Shown: positions 47,356 through 59,126, counted from the stretch's first letter. The stretch is 64,000 nt of DNA from Hysterium pulicare CBS 123377 (GCA_000467715.1 AJFK01000597.1:62001-126000); one strand, 5' to 3'. The notes: a model not told the origin generated them from the sequence alone. Numbers and translations: made by a program.

Positions 47356-47912
47356 TTCGGTAGGTTCGCGTACCGGTGGTTGTAAGGTCTGATGGCGTAG
47401 TTGGAAGTGGTTGGGTGTTGATATAAAATAAGTATGAGAACTAGAAAAGATTGGTGCATAGGATGTTTGTTTTCCAATTTGTTGGTTTGCATGTCTCGTG
47501 AAAGCTCCAGAATTAAGCAATTACAGGAATTCTTGTGCAAGCGCTGCCGCATGTAAGTGATCCTCTTAGTCACATTAAGAAAGGTATGACGAATCATTGA
47601 ATCAGAGATACGATACTTATAAGTTGGTGGGAGTCATAAAAACATTGAATAGCGACGTTTTCTCGTTGGAGTTGAATCTATTTCGATGATGTTCTTCATC
47701 CCTTTTCGCTTACATAATACTCTTCTGCTCGCCGTCGGTTTGGACTGGCCTCTCTCTACCGACACTGTCCACAAGCCCCTTCAACCCTTGATCTATGTTT
47801 GCCTCACCGTCGCTTTCACGCGAATAGGAGTTCTCATGAATGACTAAGATACACATTTAGTAGAGCGAGTTTTATGACTCAGGCTAAAGCTCACCTTGTT
47901 CCAACTAGCACC
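47356..47912. other. Spacer between array copies E and F
   Basis: Holds the promoter of copy E and the 3' end of copy F. No other feature. Confidence 0.4.
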
Positions 47913-48556
47913 TTATTCATCTCCAGTAGTTTCGTCTTGTTTTGCTCCATTGCCCCCTTCATTAGCATGGATGCTGAGTTGGTTCTTCTCCAAATCACCC
48001 TCCTTGATAAACAGCTTCCCGATTGCAACCTCAATAGCGTCACGTAGGGAAAGCATGGCTTGCCCGCGATCTCGGACCTCCTCACCGCAGATTAGCACAC
48101 GGAAGGGGAGGCTGAAAGCCGTATTTGATCCGTTATGTTCGCGCATGACGATCATAGCTTGATGATGTTGAACGCTGTTTTCATCGTCGAACCTAGGTAC
48201 GAGAGCTTGAACTTCGATTGGGTCGTTGGGAATGCCGAACTTGGCCTCAATCAAGAAGTTTAGGTTGGCTGAATGAGGGATCAGTAAATATCAATGCATT
48301 GTGCACTATTCGGCAAGGAGCGTATGGGGCGAAGAAGTACTTTGAACTTACAGGTCATCTGGTTGATCTCGCCTTGTGACAAGGGCACAGCATGGCCGTA
48401 GTAGCCTGACAGTATCTCGCGAAGGCGTGATTCAAGGGGAGTAAGTGATCCGAGAGGCATATTCTCGTGTTTTTTGGAGTTGTTTCGTTTGGTGGTGGCA
48501 GCTTGGTGCCTCGGGAGTTGCGGATACGAAATATTATTCTGGTTTGGGTCCTCCAT
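47913..48556 (-). CDS. Array family copy F (longest member)
   Basis: Exons 48556-48352 and 48268-47913, intron 83 nt (GTAAGT...ATTCAG, phase 1); 186 residues. Exon 1 is extended at the N-terminus (MEDPNQNNISYPQLPRHQAA) and ends VPLSQGEINQMT, the clearest form of the exon-1 motif. Exon 2: NLNFLIEAKFGIPNDPIEVQ, ALVPRFDDE, FRVLICGEEVRDRGQAMLSL, RDAIEVAIGKLF, then a hydrophilic tail. No signal peptide or TM. Confidence 0.75.
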
Positions 48557-49353
48557 GGCAACGAGAAGTGGGGTTTTCTATATTTTTCAAGTTAGTGAAA
48601 GCGTCAATCCAAAGGTGACCTCATGTAACATTTTGGATGTGACTGACGGTATACGGAAGAGCTGCGGGTAACGTATCGAAAGAATCTACGAACGCTTCCC
48701 GGCGGAGGTTCACTTCCGGTCAAGGACTGCGATATATGCGCCACCGGGTGGCTATACGTAATTCGGTTTGTTATTGATGGTTTGTTATTGATGTAGTTGT
48801 CTAGTTCTAGGAGCGTGTTTCAATTCGGTAGGGACCCCGAACAGTGGATCCAGATGCTGGCGGAAAGCGCGACGCGAAATTACGTTTCCAACAGTAAACC
48901 ACCAATACCTGCTTCAATACGACAACTGCAGATATCTATATGGTGTGGAATAGTCATCATGATTAGCGAGTGGGGAGCTTCTAAATTTCTTCCTCATGTA
49001 GCTCCAATATTCGATGTTGGCCTTTCAACTTTGACTAATCTGAGAAATCATATGGGATGCCTCACGGAAAGCCATCAGGATGATCAATGGATAGAATTAC
49101 TTGTATCCGTCGGTTACCCAAGATCCGATGATATCAATGGACCTGACCATTCATCGTTTCATCTTGTTAGTATAATCCCATGACCCGGCATCATACCATC
49201 ATGTTTTATTGAGAGACCCCACGTATTCCTCGCCGAAGACGAAGCAATATGGACAGTGAAACTTATGATCCTGAACGCGACGTTAATCTGCGTTCTCTCC
49301 CGAGAATACCAGTATGAACCGATTCAATCTTCCAGGCGAATCATCAGTGAAGC
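48557..49353. other. Spacer between array copies F and G
   Basis: A plus-strand 128-codon ORF (48797-49183) is present, without domain, signal or family resemblance. It is left uncalled. Confidence 0.35.
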
Positions 49354-49800
49354 TCACTTCTTCTCTCGGGACTCTTCCATCTTCTCCCACTGCGATAGTT
49401 TGGTCTCCATTATCTTCCCGATTGCATCCTTGACGGCGTCACCCAGCGCAACCACGGCCCCGTCCTCCGATTCATCCTCATAGCCGTGGATTAGAATTTT
49501 GGACGCTCGAGGGCTTTCAGGCTTTCGTAAAGTAAGCGTGGCGCGATACATTTCATCGACTCGGGAACAGATGATGTCGATGTTGTCTTCGGGAGAAGTG
49601 TCGCTTAGGTATCTGATGAGATAGCTCATGTTGGCTGCGAAAGAATCAGCAAGCGTATCCGGTTCCTGATAGTGCTATAAAACATGAGTATTCCACCTAC
49701 CAGCGGTTTGCATCACGTATGCCTTTGTTCCTTCAGTGTCTGCAGCCAGTATTCCGCGCAAGCGCAATTGCAACCAATCATTTTCGTCTTCCATCTTCAT
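49354..49800 (-). CDS. Array family copy G
   Basis: Exons 49800-49701 and 49634-49354, intron 66 nt (GTAGGT...TCGCAG, phase 1); 126 residues. Exon 1: MKMEDENDWLQLRLRGILAA. Exon 2: NMSYLIRYLSDTSPEDNIDI, ASKILIHGYEDESEDGAVVA, LGDAVKDAIGKIM and a charged tail. The frame is intact. The F-L-V-K block has drifted to Y-L-I-R, showing how fast the copies diverge. Confidence 0.72.
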
Positions 49801-50261
49801 GTTAGTTTCGCAAGCCATAGCTGAGCTCGATGGGAACGGTCGGCAGGTAGATAATTTGACTAGGCGCTTGTACCCGTAAGGAATTGGTTGGCTCTTCTAA
49901 GAAAGCAGTGATGCGCTTGGTTCCGTGACAAGCCTCAAGTGAAAGTGAATAGGTTAACTTCACTGCTTGAACATTAGCGCAGTATTTTGAAATAAGGTAA
50001 AGTTCTCAACATCAATTCAATCAGGAAATAGGAACATTTCACTCGCGTAAGAAGTAGGGACAGAATGATAGCATTTTGAGACTATCGAGAGTCTCATAAA
50101 TGATGTTCATGCACAGTTCCCAATCTAGCTGTGAAACCTAGGCAAGAACAAGTAGAGATCTCGCATATTGAAATTCCGAATCCCACTCAGTCTCGTACAG
50201 GATGAGTCGTATTGACAGCTCAAGCCAGTATGTCACTGACCACAATACCATAAATGCCTTG
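49801..50261. other. Spacer between array copies G and H
   Basis: No feature seen beyond expected flanks. Confidence 0.4.
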
Positions 50262-50941
50262 CTATTTCTCCTCCTTGGACTTCTCCTCCGTGAACTTCCC
50301 CTCCTTGGACTCCTCCAACCCCGAAATCGCCTTCGCCCGTATCTTCCCAGCCTCCAACTCGACAGCCTCATTTAGAGTATCCAGAGCAAGGTAAGGGTTA
50401 CTGCATTGGGCACCCCGTACCAAGACTGCAAGACCATCGGGTTTTTTAGCGTTGCCGTAGGCAAGCGTAGACAAGTACAGAGGCCGACAATCTGATTCCT
50501 CCCATTCCACTTCGTTGGTGAGGATTTGCACCTTCTTGCAGTCTGGTTGCTGATGACCGAGAATAGCTGTGACGAGAAACTTGACGTTTTCTGGAGTGGT
50601 AATTAGTTAGGGTAAGACTCTAGTAACCACACGGGGTGTCAAAATTCGTCGTTTCTGGAGGGTAAGTCTGCGCACAAAGCTGATTCAGACTCTGGGAAAG
50701 GCATTGAAGTAAGTTGCCATCCTTGAGATCATTCGGAAAGTAGAATATGGAATCAGACCTTTCTAGATCGGTATAGCTAAAGGAGTTTGTAGTATGACGA
50801 AAAATGACACCCGCGGTGAACTATCATGGTTAACATACCTGCGAACTCGTTCAAACTCTCTTGGTCCAAGTTCATACGATAAACCTTCTCCCCTAGAATC
50901 TGCTGTAGGCGTTGGTACATTGGAGTTGGTGCTGTTGCCAT
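50262..50941 (-). CDS. Array family copy H, with enlarged intron
   Basis: Exons 50941-50839 and 50590-50262, intron 248 nt (GTATGT...CTCCAG, phase 1); 143 residues. Exon 1: MATAPTPMYQRLQQILGEKV to LNEFA. Exon 2: NVKFLVTAILGHQQPD, VQILTNEVEWEES, LAVLVRGAQCSNPYLALDTL, NEAVELEAGKIRAKA, then a low-complexity Lys/Glu tail (EESKEGKFTEEKSKEEK) encoded by repeats of a CTCCTTGGA-like unit. The intron is three to four times longer than in other copies. Confidence 0.7.
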
Positions 50942-51333
50942 TCTTTCGATTATCGTAGTGGTAGTTGACAGTTGCGGTCAAGTTGGTGTGGTGAAAAGGG
51001 AACAAAGCGGTGTTAGTGTTAGGGGCCGAAGAAGAAGTTAAGGGTAGAGATTCTGGACTTAGTTAGACAAGAATGTGGTGTGAAAGGCGAAGGGTTGTCA
51101 TTTATAGTTGGTTTATGGACAGTGAATGCAATTTCCTGAAAGCACCGCCTACGCAGTTTGGAACTCCTTCATCAGCTGATGGGACAAACGTCAAATAATG
51201 AGAGTGTGACAAAGTGTATTTGTCTGTTTGACTGTCTAAGGCTTCATCATGGAAGCGACTGGATGAAGTGCAAACTGATCTGATAACCAATCCCGCCGTG
51301 TCACGCTACCACGTGAAGATCCATCACACCTTC
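50942..51333. other. Spacer between array copies H and I
   Basis: No feature seen beyond expected flanks. Confidence 0.4.
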
Positions 51334-51803
51334 CTAGAACCCATACTCAGAACCGCTCGCATGCGAGAATAACTTCTTGTCCTGAACCGCAAACATAACA
51401 CCCGTCAACTCTTCCGCCTTGCGCATCAGACTGTAAAGAGCTTCAGTGTGCCTCTGCCTCCCATCCAAGATACTTCCACAGAACAAAGTATCGAGTTGAG
51501 TTCCAACCACGTATACCACCCTCGCCTGGGATGCAGCCATTCCGGAGGTTGGTGGCTTGCATATGAAAAGCTCGATCTGTTCTAGCGGAGGAAGTGGCTG
51601 AGCGCGGTCTTGGAATTTACGCTTGATGATAAGCCTAAGGTTTGCTAGATTAGGCATGGTGGTTAGTGAAACTCGGGAGGAGAGTGTGGGTATGATGATT
51701 CACTTGCTAGGCAGTCCTTTTCTTGGTCTGAGAAGTGTTTTTCGAACTTGAAGAGGCTGAAGAGGTGATCATGCAAAGCCTTGTCTGTGGTTGTACCGCT
51801 CAT
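51334..51803 (-). CDS. Array family copy I (divergent)
   Basis: Exons 51803-51704 and 51644-51334, intron 59 nt (GTGAAT...ATCTAG, phase 1); 136 residues. Exon 1: MSGTTTDKALHDHLFSLFKF to DCLA. Exon 2: NLRLIIKRKFQDRAQPLPPL, EQIELFICKPP, RVVYVVGTQL, GSILDGRQRHTEALYSLMRK, AEELTG. The NL-x-x-IIK start and the D-G-R...ALY-x-L end keep family spacing, although residues have changed. Assigned to the family by position, strand, intron phase and these blocks. Confidence 0.65.
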
Positions 51804-52394
51804 GGTGAAAGATGTTTCCGTGCTGTGTAGGTATAAGATTTCAGTGTTAGGGAACGGATGAGAGTGGACTAAGTACTGCGACTGAATGAAGAACAGTGTG
51901 AGAAGGGAAATCTGTGTGTGAAGATGGTGAGAATAGCTTCAGGTGAAGCGACGAAGTTACAACGAGGTTAAATCACCCGCGTGCGTAGACCTAGATAGAA
52001 CGGTCGACTCATATTGACGTTTATCGTCATCAAGACTGACGATAGTGTACCAAAACTAAAGAACCACAACTAAAGAGAATTACAGCCAGAAGGAAGCGGA
52101 ACGAAAAAATAAAGGAGACAACGTTACATCACACATTAAACCAAACCAAGAATGAGAACTTTAATAATGATCACCGCTTACGCATGGTTGAGCTTTACCG
52201 AACTCTTCTTCTGAGGAGCATTCAATGATGATAAGAAGTTCCTACCCCGTAGCCTCTTTCAGCTCGTCCAGTTTCGATGTCATGATGCAATCTAGCAGTA
52301 GACGAAGGGTGATCAAACGATTGTTATTAGAAGCTGAGGTTCTAAGCTACAGAGAGGTGCGAGGAACTAAGTGTGCCTGTCAAGACTATGCTGA
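51804..52394. other. Spacer between array copies I and J, contains duplication copy 2
   Basis: Apart from the duplicated block 52286-52416, nothing is recognised. Confidence 0.4.
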
Positions 52395-52416
52395 CTAACC
52401 ATGTCCGTGCACGATA
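52286..52416. repeat. Segmental duplication, copy 2, with the empty MITE site
   Basis: Counterpart of 45960-46086. It continues past the target as ACGATACATGACA without any insert, so it shows the pre-insertion state. Its right end overlaps the 3' end of decayed array copy J. Confidence 0.75.
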
Positions 52417-52640
52417 CATGACATTCCTGCATTCGACTTCTTCTCGTTCAGAAGCTGTTCAAGCTCTCTCTCGATAGTATCAACCAGACCCTCAATAGCA
52501 AAGTTGCGGGAGAAAGCAGGATCGTGTTGGGAGGCGAGGTAGGAAGGACTTTATACTCTTCCCGTCAGGTATCTGGTGAGAGTGAATATATCAATTTCAT
52601 TGACGTTATCGTTATAATTAAAGTCAGAGTTAAGAAGTAT
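52395..52640 (-). pseudogene. Array family copy J, decayed
   Basis: A minus-strand stretch keeps NVNEIDIFTLTRYLTGRV, one TAA stop, then SPSYLASQHDPAFSRN, FAIEGLVDTIERELEQLL and a short end to TAG at 52395. The G-L-x-D-T-I-E block matches the family end. No first exon or start could be found. Confidence 0.55.
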
Positions 52641-52780
52641 TGGTATCCCAAATGCTCTTCACACATCAAGTATATGTAATTCAAGACTTTGTTAATTCCC
52701 TCGCGCCTTCACTCCTAGATACTGACTTAGACATCATATTTTATATCTACGATTCAATCTACCGATGCTTACGTGGTAAC

Positions 52781-53271
52781 CTATGAGTACCCGCTATGTG
52801 GAAAGACATAAACTCTTAATTCTTTCAGTCTTATGTGTAGGCTTGATTCTATGATATGACACAGTTCTCGTTTCACGGCGTCCTTCAGACCTTCCAGAGC
52901 CATGCTACGTTCCTCTTTGCCGTCCCCCACAAAGACGTGTCTAACATGGGCTCCATAGACTACCGTCATAATCATAACGTACAAGTTGGTCTGTGTGTCC
53001 ATATAAGTATCAATTCTGAAGTTTTCAGGGCCAATGGCGTTTGGAATGTACTGCGGAACTACTTGGTCGTTCATGACAGTTTCAAGATTACCTAGAGGAA
53101 ATAGTGAGTTTGGGTCATGCAAATAGCCTTGGTTACTTAGGTAGGATGCTTACTGGCTAGCCAGCATAGTTCTTTCTTCGGCATGGCTGGTATCGTAGCG
53201 TCTTCAATCCATTTGCTGAGAAGGTAGCGAAAGCGTTGGGACAGGGAAACGGGTGTCGATGAGCTTGACAT
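52781..53271 (-). CDS. Array family copy K (rightmost)
   Basis: Exons 53271-53154 and 53091-52781, intron 62 nt (GTAAGC...CCTCTAG, phase 1); 142 residues. Exon 1: MSSSSTPVSLSQRFRYLLSK to ELCWLA. Exon 2: NLETVMNDQVVPQYIPNAIG, VMIMTVVYGAHVRHVFVGDG, EERSMALEGLKDAVKREL, then an extended tail to GYS. The frame is intact. The family end (G-D-G...R-S-M-A-L-E-G-L-K-D-A-V) is very clear; the start block has drifted. Confidence 0.7.
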
Positions 53272-54217
53272 CACTGCAGCAGTCGAGCTTGTGAAGATGG
53301 GGTGATTTTGGGAAAGAGGAAAAGACTTTGAAACGCGAGCGGGTGAGCTTTATAGTGTGATAAATCACCCATAGCGAGACTATTGGCAAGAAAGGCAATT
53401 TGGAGGCACAAACACAGAAGCAATGAGAGGTCATGCGAGAACAACAAGAACAAAACGGTAGACTAACAAGCTCTTAAGGAAATTTGAGAGGGTATGTCAC
53501 ATGCAACAGAATAAGAAAATCACGCTAGACCAACACCATTCACTGTTCATGATCATAGGAAAAGTGGGTATTCATCGAACCATAGATGACGGAACAAAGC
53601 TATGAGAAGCTCTCTAACCTCCAGACAATTCTCGAACAAAACCAGCTCTTCGAGAACCATCCGGAAGATGCGAGCCACCATCACAAAGAGTGAGAACCTT
53701 CTTTGGACAATCAAGACCTTGCCTGACATCAAAGGACATGAAAGAGGAGTGAATCTATAGCCTAGAAGAGGAAGAATAGAGTAGAAGAGTGGATATAAGA
53801 GTAGAATCCAGCCCTTTAGAATAGAGTATAACAGCCAATAGCCACAAGGACGCGTACTGGATTTCTCCCCTCTCCCACACCTCAATCCTATTACGCGTAC
53901 CGAGGTGAACCAGATTTGTCTCCCTTCCCACAGCTCAAAAGATCAGCGTACACATTGAGCACCTTAGAAAAGGGGTCCAAGGAAGATATAATGGAATAGC
54001 AACAATAAGCATCACCAGCGGAGTTAAAGTCAAATTCTTCAAAGGAATTCATATAATTCAGAGCCAGAGCTCAAGTCATACTACCTAGGAACCCACAAAC
54101 GCCAACCTTATGCTAAGTCCATTTTCATAGGCATCCGAATCATCAAAGTAAACCGCCATCTGACCATGAATCCACCAAACCACAAAGGCCATGAAATCCA
54201 CTAAGTCTAGCATACAT
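53272..54217. other. Right border of the array, no convincing gene
   Basis: Minus ORF 53553-53885 (110 codons) contains FSLFVMVARIFRMVLEELVL but matches neither the array blocks nor a known family. Confidence 0.35.
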
Positions 54218-55317
54218 TCAAGAAGAAGTCTGGATGAAGCCCTTGTGCTCGGAGTGCTTCTTGTACCAATAGCTCTTATCGTCCTTGGGCTTGCACTCCG
54301 GGTTCAACTTGTCCAAGATGGCTTCGAGCAACTTCTGTTTGCCGACCTCGTTGTCGCCGTCGCGGTTCCAGACGGCGATCTGGACTGCATTCCAGCGGAC
54401 AGAGTAGGAGACGCCGCAGATGTCGTCGTTGAAGGCTGGGAGACTGTTAGTCATCGGATTTGGGGTGGTGGAGAGGGGCAGGGAAAGGAAGGGGGAAATA
54501 AGAGATACATACATTCTCGCTTTGTCTCAACGGCAGCCTGCAACACATCTCCAACAGCCAACAAGCAGATATCGTGCCAGAAGCTCTGCGCCACATCCTT
54601 CGGTACGCGGAAGTAGAAGGCACCACCACGTGCGTTCCTCGGGTCCTCCCACAACGGCTTGATGCCCGCATGGAACAGGTGGATCGAGTCTCGAAGCTTG
54701 AGGTTCTCGAGCGGGATGTTGTTGAAGTACTGATAGAAATCCTTGATGCTGCGAATGTTCTCTGAGAGGGGCTTTGGACGAGTCTCGTATGGAGTGGCAT
54801 TAGAGTCTGCGGAGGATCCAGAGGCACCTTTCTCAGCCCAGAATTGCCAGAGAAAGCGGAACTCGGGGACGCGGAGCTGTTTCAGGAGGAGGTTCTTCAT
54901 TGCCGTGCCGCGGGCCGGCGAACTGGTATCTTTGGCTTCCTCATCCGTGATGGGTGGGAGCGAGGAGGTGTCGAGTTTGGGGAATCGGCTCGCCATCTCG
55001 AGGACTTGTGCTGGGGAGAAGCGGTTGAAACGGACAATGGAACGGGACCAGAGGAAACTGACAGCGCCTCGGCGAGTGTAGACGACTTGTACCGGTTCTT
55101 CGGGCGCCTCGTCTGAATCCTGTGGGTCTTCGGGGTCTTCTGAGAAGCAACCGGTTTCCGAAAGCTCAGAATCCGATGACTCAGCTTCTGGAAGCTCAGC
55201 AACAGGTGCTAGGAGAGGGAAATCGTAGATAGAACCCTTGTTGTAGAGCTCTGGAGTGAACTGGACAGCTGTGCGAGCGATGGAAGCCTGAATTTCAGGA
55301 GAGCAGAAGTCAGGCAT
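54218..55317 (-). CDS. eIF4E-family cap-binding protein
   Basis: Exons 55317-54513 and 54435-54218, intron 77 nt (GTATGT, phase 1); 340 residues. An acidic N-terminal part (SSDSELSETGCFSEDPEDPQ) precedes the eIF4E fold: SFLWSRSIVRFNRFSP, NIRSIKDFYQYFNNIPLENL, DSIHLFHAGIKPLWEDPRNA, RGGAFYFRVPKDVAQSFWHD and DDICGVSYSVRW...IAVWNR. The cap-stacking W-E-D is present, and R/K residues that contact phosphates are plausible. The long acidic N-terminus makes it more like a class II/4EHP-type regulator than the housekeeping factor, but this is inference. Confidence 0.85.
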
Positions 55318-56353
55318 CGTTCGTGACGTGAACGGTGGGGAAATTGATTTGATGAGGTAAGCACAGCTCGAAATGGCTGCGGAGGAAGTATGGAAAGATA
55401 AATGGCTTTCAGAGCAGAGATTGAAGGTTCGTGGTAGTTTGATGGAAAAGGGAGAAGGAGAAGCGGACGAGGAAGAGAATTTAAGGACAGCAGAGGTTAG
55501 AATAGCTTAGCTAAGCTATTGGCTATTGTCGATACGAAGCTTAATAGAGCACAATAGAGAACAATAGGAAGGGGACTTTTCCAGTGGTGGCATGACCAGT
55601 GAACAGGTGAATGGTGGATACCTGAGGTCACGTCCCGGGTGAACGCGGTGACTTGGAGCCATTGTGCAGTAGAGACGTGTGATGATGACGACAACGCATA
55701 GAAAACTGAACTCTGCGAACGATATTGAAGTCAAATGAGCATATGGAACGTACCTATTCACCGCAATTCACTGCCTAGCCGTTATCCCAGCAATCCACCT
55801 CAACCAGAATCGCAGTCTGAAAGCGACCGCGGGGAATATCCACAAAAACAATCAAACCCACAATCGTCAGCAAAGGAAGGAGATGGGTAGAAGAGAAAAG
55901 AACGTGGGTGGTGGTGAGGACGTGAAGTAGGTGAGGCTCAGACAAGTTGTGCATGAAGGCCTGGCTTTATGCTTGGGGTTGGCTTCAGCTTGCTTGGCTG
56001 CATGGCGGGTTGGAGGCGCCCGCTGTGGGCCCGTTTGCGTTTCGAAGGCCGGTTTCAAAGACCCCAGCTTGACACCGCCAATCGCTACTCACCCTGACTT
56101 TGGCCCCCAGCATTCTCTACTCCAGATTATTAGATGGATATCTCCATTGCCTTCTTTGAATGCTATTGGCAATATTAGAGTAGACTCTCGCATTTGGTAC
56201 GACGTCTCTTTGACAGCTCACCGACCCTCTCGTCTCCGGATCTCGAAACCCCACCAATCCGCCACCATAAGCTCTAAATCTCAAACGCAAATCTTCACAG
56301 CTTACGAGTCACCGACCGCAAAATTCATCGACAGCACAATCACCCATTGTAAA
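55318..56353. other. Divergent promoter region, eIF4E-like and NOPCHAP1-like genes
   Basis: The frame of the NOPCHAP1-like gene is open upstream to 55931, but the upstream part has low-complexity, non-conserved content and is taken as leader. Confidence 0.4.
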
Positions 56354-57203
56354 ATGACCGAGTCCACCGCTCAAATGACGAATCCTAGAAAGCGCCCTCA
56401 CCCTTCAGCTGAACGAGCTCACCGCCCTCCTCGATCAACGCGCGTGAAGCTGTCCCCATCCGCGCTTTCGCGCAGCAACAGCAGCGACCCTTCCGAGCCG
56501 TCAGTATCCGAGGACTCGGCTCTAATACCTACATCTCGTTCCTCGGACTCGACCGCCGCGAGTGAAGTTGACTCGGACACAAGTAGCGAGCTGTCGGATT
56601 CGTCTTCTGAGCCGAGTTCAGCAAGTTCGGATAGCGAGAGCGACAGCGATAGCGGGGAAAGTGAGGATGAGGAAGTCAGTTCTGAATCTAGCGATGATGA
56701 GGTAGAAGGTTATGAGGAGGATGACGGAATAGTTACATTGCCCTTACCGCCTAAACGGCGAAAACCAAACATGAAAGACGCTGGGATAGGTGGCGCGTCG
56801 GATCTGAGGGTAAGATTGAAGAATCTTTTACCGCAATTAGCGGCTGCGAATGAGATGTTGGAAGAAGAGCGGAAGGCGGGGAAATTGGGGGAGCGAATAT
56901 TAGAAAGAGGTGATGAGGTTGAGGGCGAAGAAGGTGGTGGACAATATATTGAAATGGTATGTGCTTCATCGCTCTGTTGAACCTCCAATTTGCGTAGGCA
57001 TGTGGACACAGACTAACTATCTGTCATAGAACCTGGGTCTTGGCGTTCTAGAGGAGAAGGATCCCGATGCTCTAGACAGCGAAAGTGATAGCGAAAACGA
57101 GCGTAGCGAGACGGTGCCAAGGGAGAAAGACATACTGGGCAAGCTTATGGGACAAGATAGAAAAGAAGAGACAGTAGGCATCCAGGTGGTGCAAGAAGCA
57201 TAA
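56354..57203 (+). CDS. NOPCHAP1-like (DUF4598) acidic nucleolar chaperone-type protein
   Basis: Exons 56354-56956 and 57030-57203, intron 73 nt (GTATGT...CATAG, phase 0); 258 residues from the ATG after ATTGTAAA. Basic start with PRKRPHP, a long Ser/Asp/Glu tract (DSESDSDSGESEDEE), LPPKRRKPN as a likely nuclear signal, then the conserved part DLRVRLKNLLPQLAAANEML, ERILE and YIEMNLGLGVLEEK across the splice. The L-P-x-L-A-x-A-N-x-x-L and M-x-L-G-L-G-V-L-E motifs fit the C12orf45/NOPCHAP1 family, linked to box C/D snoRNP assembly. Identity rests on these motifs as I remember them. Confidence 0.75.
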
Positions 57204-57424
57204 CGTGGAGGCCTTCTATTACTGAAAAGATACTACACATGACACCCAAATATGAAGAAAAAGTTTATTTGTGAGCTGAATGCTCTTTCCTTCTTTGCTA
57301 TCGTTCATCTGTGAGAAGCGGAGAGTTTCATAAATCATCCCTACGCCCTTTTCTTAGGCGTGCTATCCTATGCATATCGTACATTTCCGTTTCCCATCAA
57401 CAGAAAGCAACCGCTATTACTCCC

Positions 57425-58253
57425 TCACTTCCACGCCGCATCAGCATTCGGGTTCAGCTTCGGCTCCTCAATATAAGCCCTCTGCTCCTGCTTCTTCCGC
57501 CAATCAGCTCCAAGCCTCTTATCCCTATCCCCAACCACCTTCTCAAAGTCCTTGAACTGCCCTTCTCCCGTAAAACTCGTCATCAATTTGGGTTCACCAA
57601 GCGGCAACACATCACCTCTATCGACCTGCCATAGATGATACACCTTACCATAAAGATGGATGACTTGCTCCATCTCCTTCTGCTCAGCTGCATCCCACGC
57701 TGCTTGCGGAAGAAGCGAAGTGGAGGGTTGCGGCATGATCAGCATCCCGGATTTAACCTCGTAGACGTGCGTGTGCCAGAGCTTTTGCTCTTCGGCGGGG
57801 AGCTCGTTGAAGAGTTTGGGGGTCACCATGTATTCTGCTGAAGATCAGCGACTCTTTGTTGGGTGGAAAAACGAGGGCTCGGAACAAGACAAAGAAATCA
57901 AGATGAAATGATAACAGGACAAGAGAGAACATACCGATGCCGATTATCCTGGCTGGTTGCGTCGGCGAATCGTACAAGATGCATTGACGGACGTCTTGAT
58001 TGAGGTGGCTGCAGTAATGGTTTGCTTCGACGCAGCGGCCGGTATCGTCGGCGTAGACATGGAAGGCGTTTAGGTGGGCACAGATTTGCTTCACTGGAGT
58101 AAAATCCTACTTCTAATTAGCTGGTTGCTCATGGGATAAAGAGAAATTGGTAAGAAATACTTGGACTATGGCAGCTCCAGTCTCGAGCACCTTGTCTTCA
58201 GTGTGGACGGGCTCGTCGCCGGCGGCTTTGTCGGTCACGGGAATGGTCTCCAT
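57425..58253 (-). CDS. OBAP / DUF1264 family protein
   Basis: Exons 58253-58161, 58106-57935 and 57834-57425; introns 54 and 100 nt; 224 residues. Domain features: [59 protein letters not shown] across the splice, [20 protein letters not shown], and [12 protein letters not shown]-like text ([18 protein letters not shown]). In plants these are oil-body-associated proteins; the role in fungi is unclear. An in-frame upstream ATG (58319) would add 22 residues; the start at 58253 ([15 protein letters not shown]) looks more usual. Confidence 0.85.
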
Positions 58254-59126
58254 TATTGGCGGTATGAATTGAGATCTCTCGTTAGGGTAATTGGAAGGAA
58301 TCAAGAGAGAAATTCGCAAAATCTTTGGATGCTGAAGGCTTGATCATATATCGAGCGACGAGTAATATACTAGCTTCCCCGAGACGGCCCGAGTTGTGCG
58401 AATACAGCTTCCCAGACTGTTATGCGCAGGTTTGTAATCGCCGAGTGAAATGAATCTCGCCAACTAAAGTGTCAATGGGCTGTAGAAGATACTGTATACA
58501 TGCATAAACCTAGCATGGCTGACGTCATGATGATGCCCGAAGTCATATGATGGGTGGAGTTGAGCAAATGTTGTATTGTTGGTACTACCGTATACCTAGG
58601 TATGAAAGGAAGTTTACTACGTCGGAAGACTCATGCAAATTACTACAGGGACATTCCCCTAACAGATGAACGCCAGGGGAGTTGGCACTTTGGTTTCGAG
58701 CTATTAATTGAATAAGCGGATAGACTCGTCGTGTTCGCCGAGCAGAGTGAAATCGCAGACGAGTTACGGAGACTTGAAAGAATTAGAATCTATAATGCGT
58801 TATTGGACTACGAAGTCCACTGTACTCGGCCGCTGGAAGACATTCATCGTTCACAGCGCCATTCGACCAGCCTGAAACCGATTAAGGAAAGGAAATAGAC
58901 GGCACGATGAAATTGCAGGGTGATAATTGCAATCATGAGAGTATTTGAGCAATAGACAACAGGAGATAGAAAGAACTGGCTAATTCCGAGTCACAGAAAG
59001 GTGGAACCAAACGCCTCGCTGATATGTCTACCCCAAAAACGCCCTATCCCAAGGAATCGCCATGCAGGATATCCATAAATACCAGATCATTAAAAGAAGA
59101 TCATCGTTCCTTCGTTGCTCGTTATC
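58254..59126. other. Intergenic, no gene seen
   Basis: About 870 bases between OBAP start and MFS stop. Nothing supported. Confidence 0.4.

Noticed and set aside
48797-49183. Plus-strand 128-codon ORF in the array spacer
   Set aside because: Opposite in direction to the array, with no motif, signal or splice pattern; likely chance.
41237-53271. CRISPR-like or prokaryotic operon interpretation of the tandem array
   Set aside because: The units are intron-bearing genes with eukaryotic splice sites and unequal spacers.
53553-53885. Possible further array copy on the minus strand
   Set aside because: None of the array blocks can be placed in any frame.
55931-56353. N-terminal extension of the NOPCHAP1-like gene from 55931
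   Set aside because: The frame is open, but the content is not family-like, and the ATG at 56354 gives the expected start.
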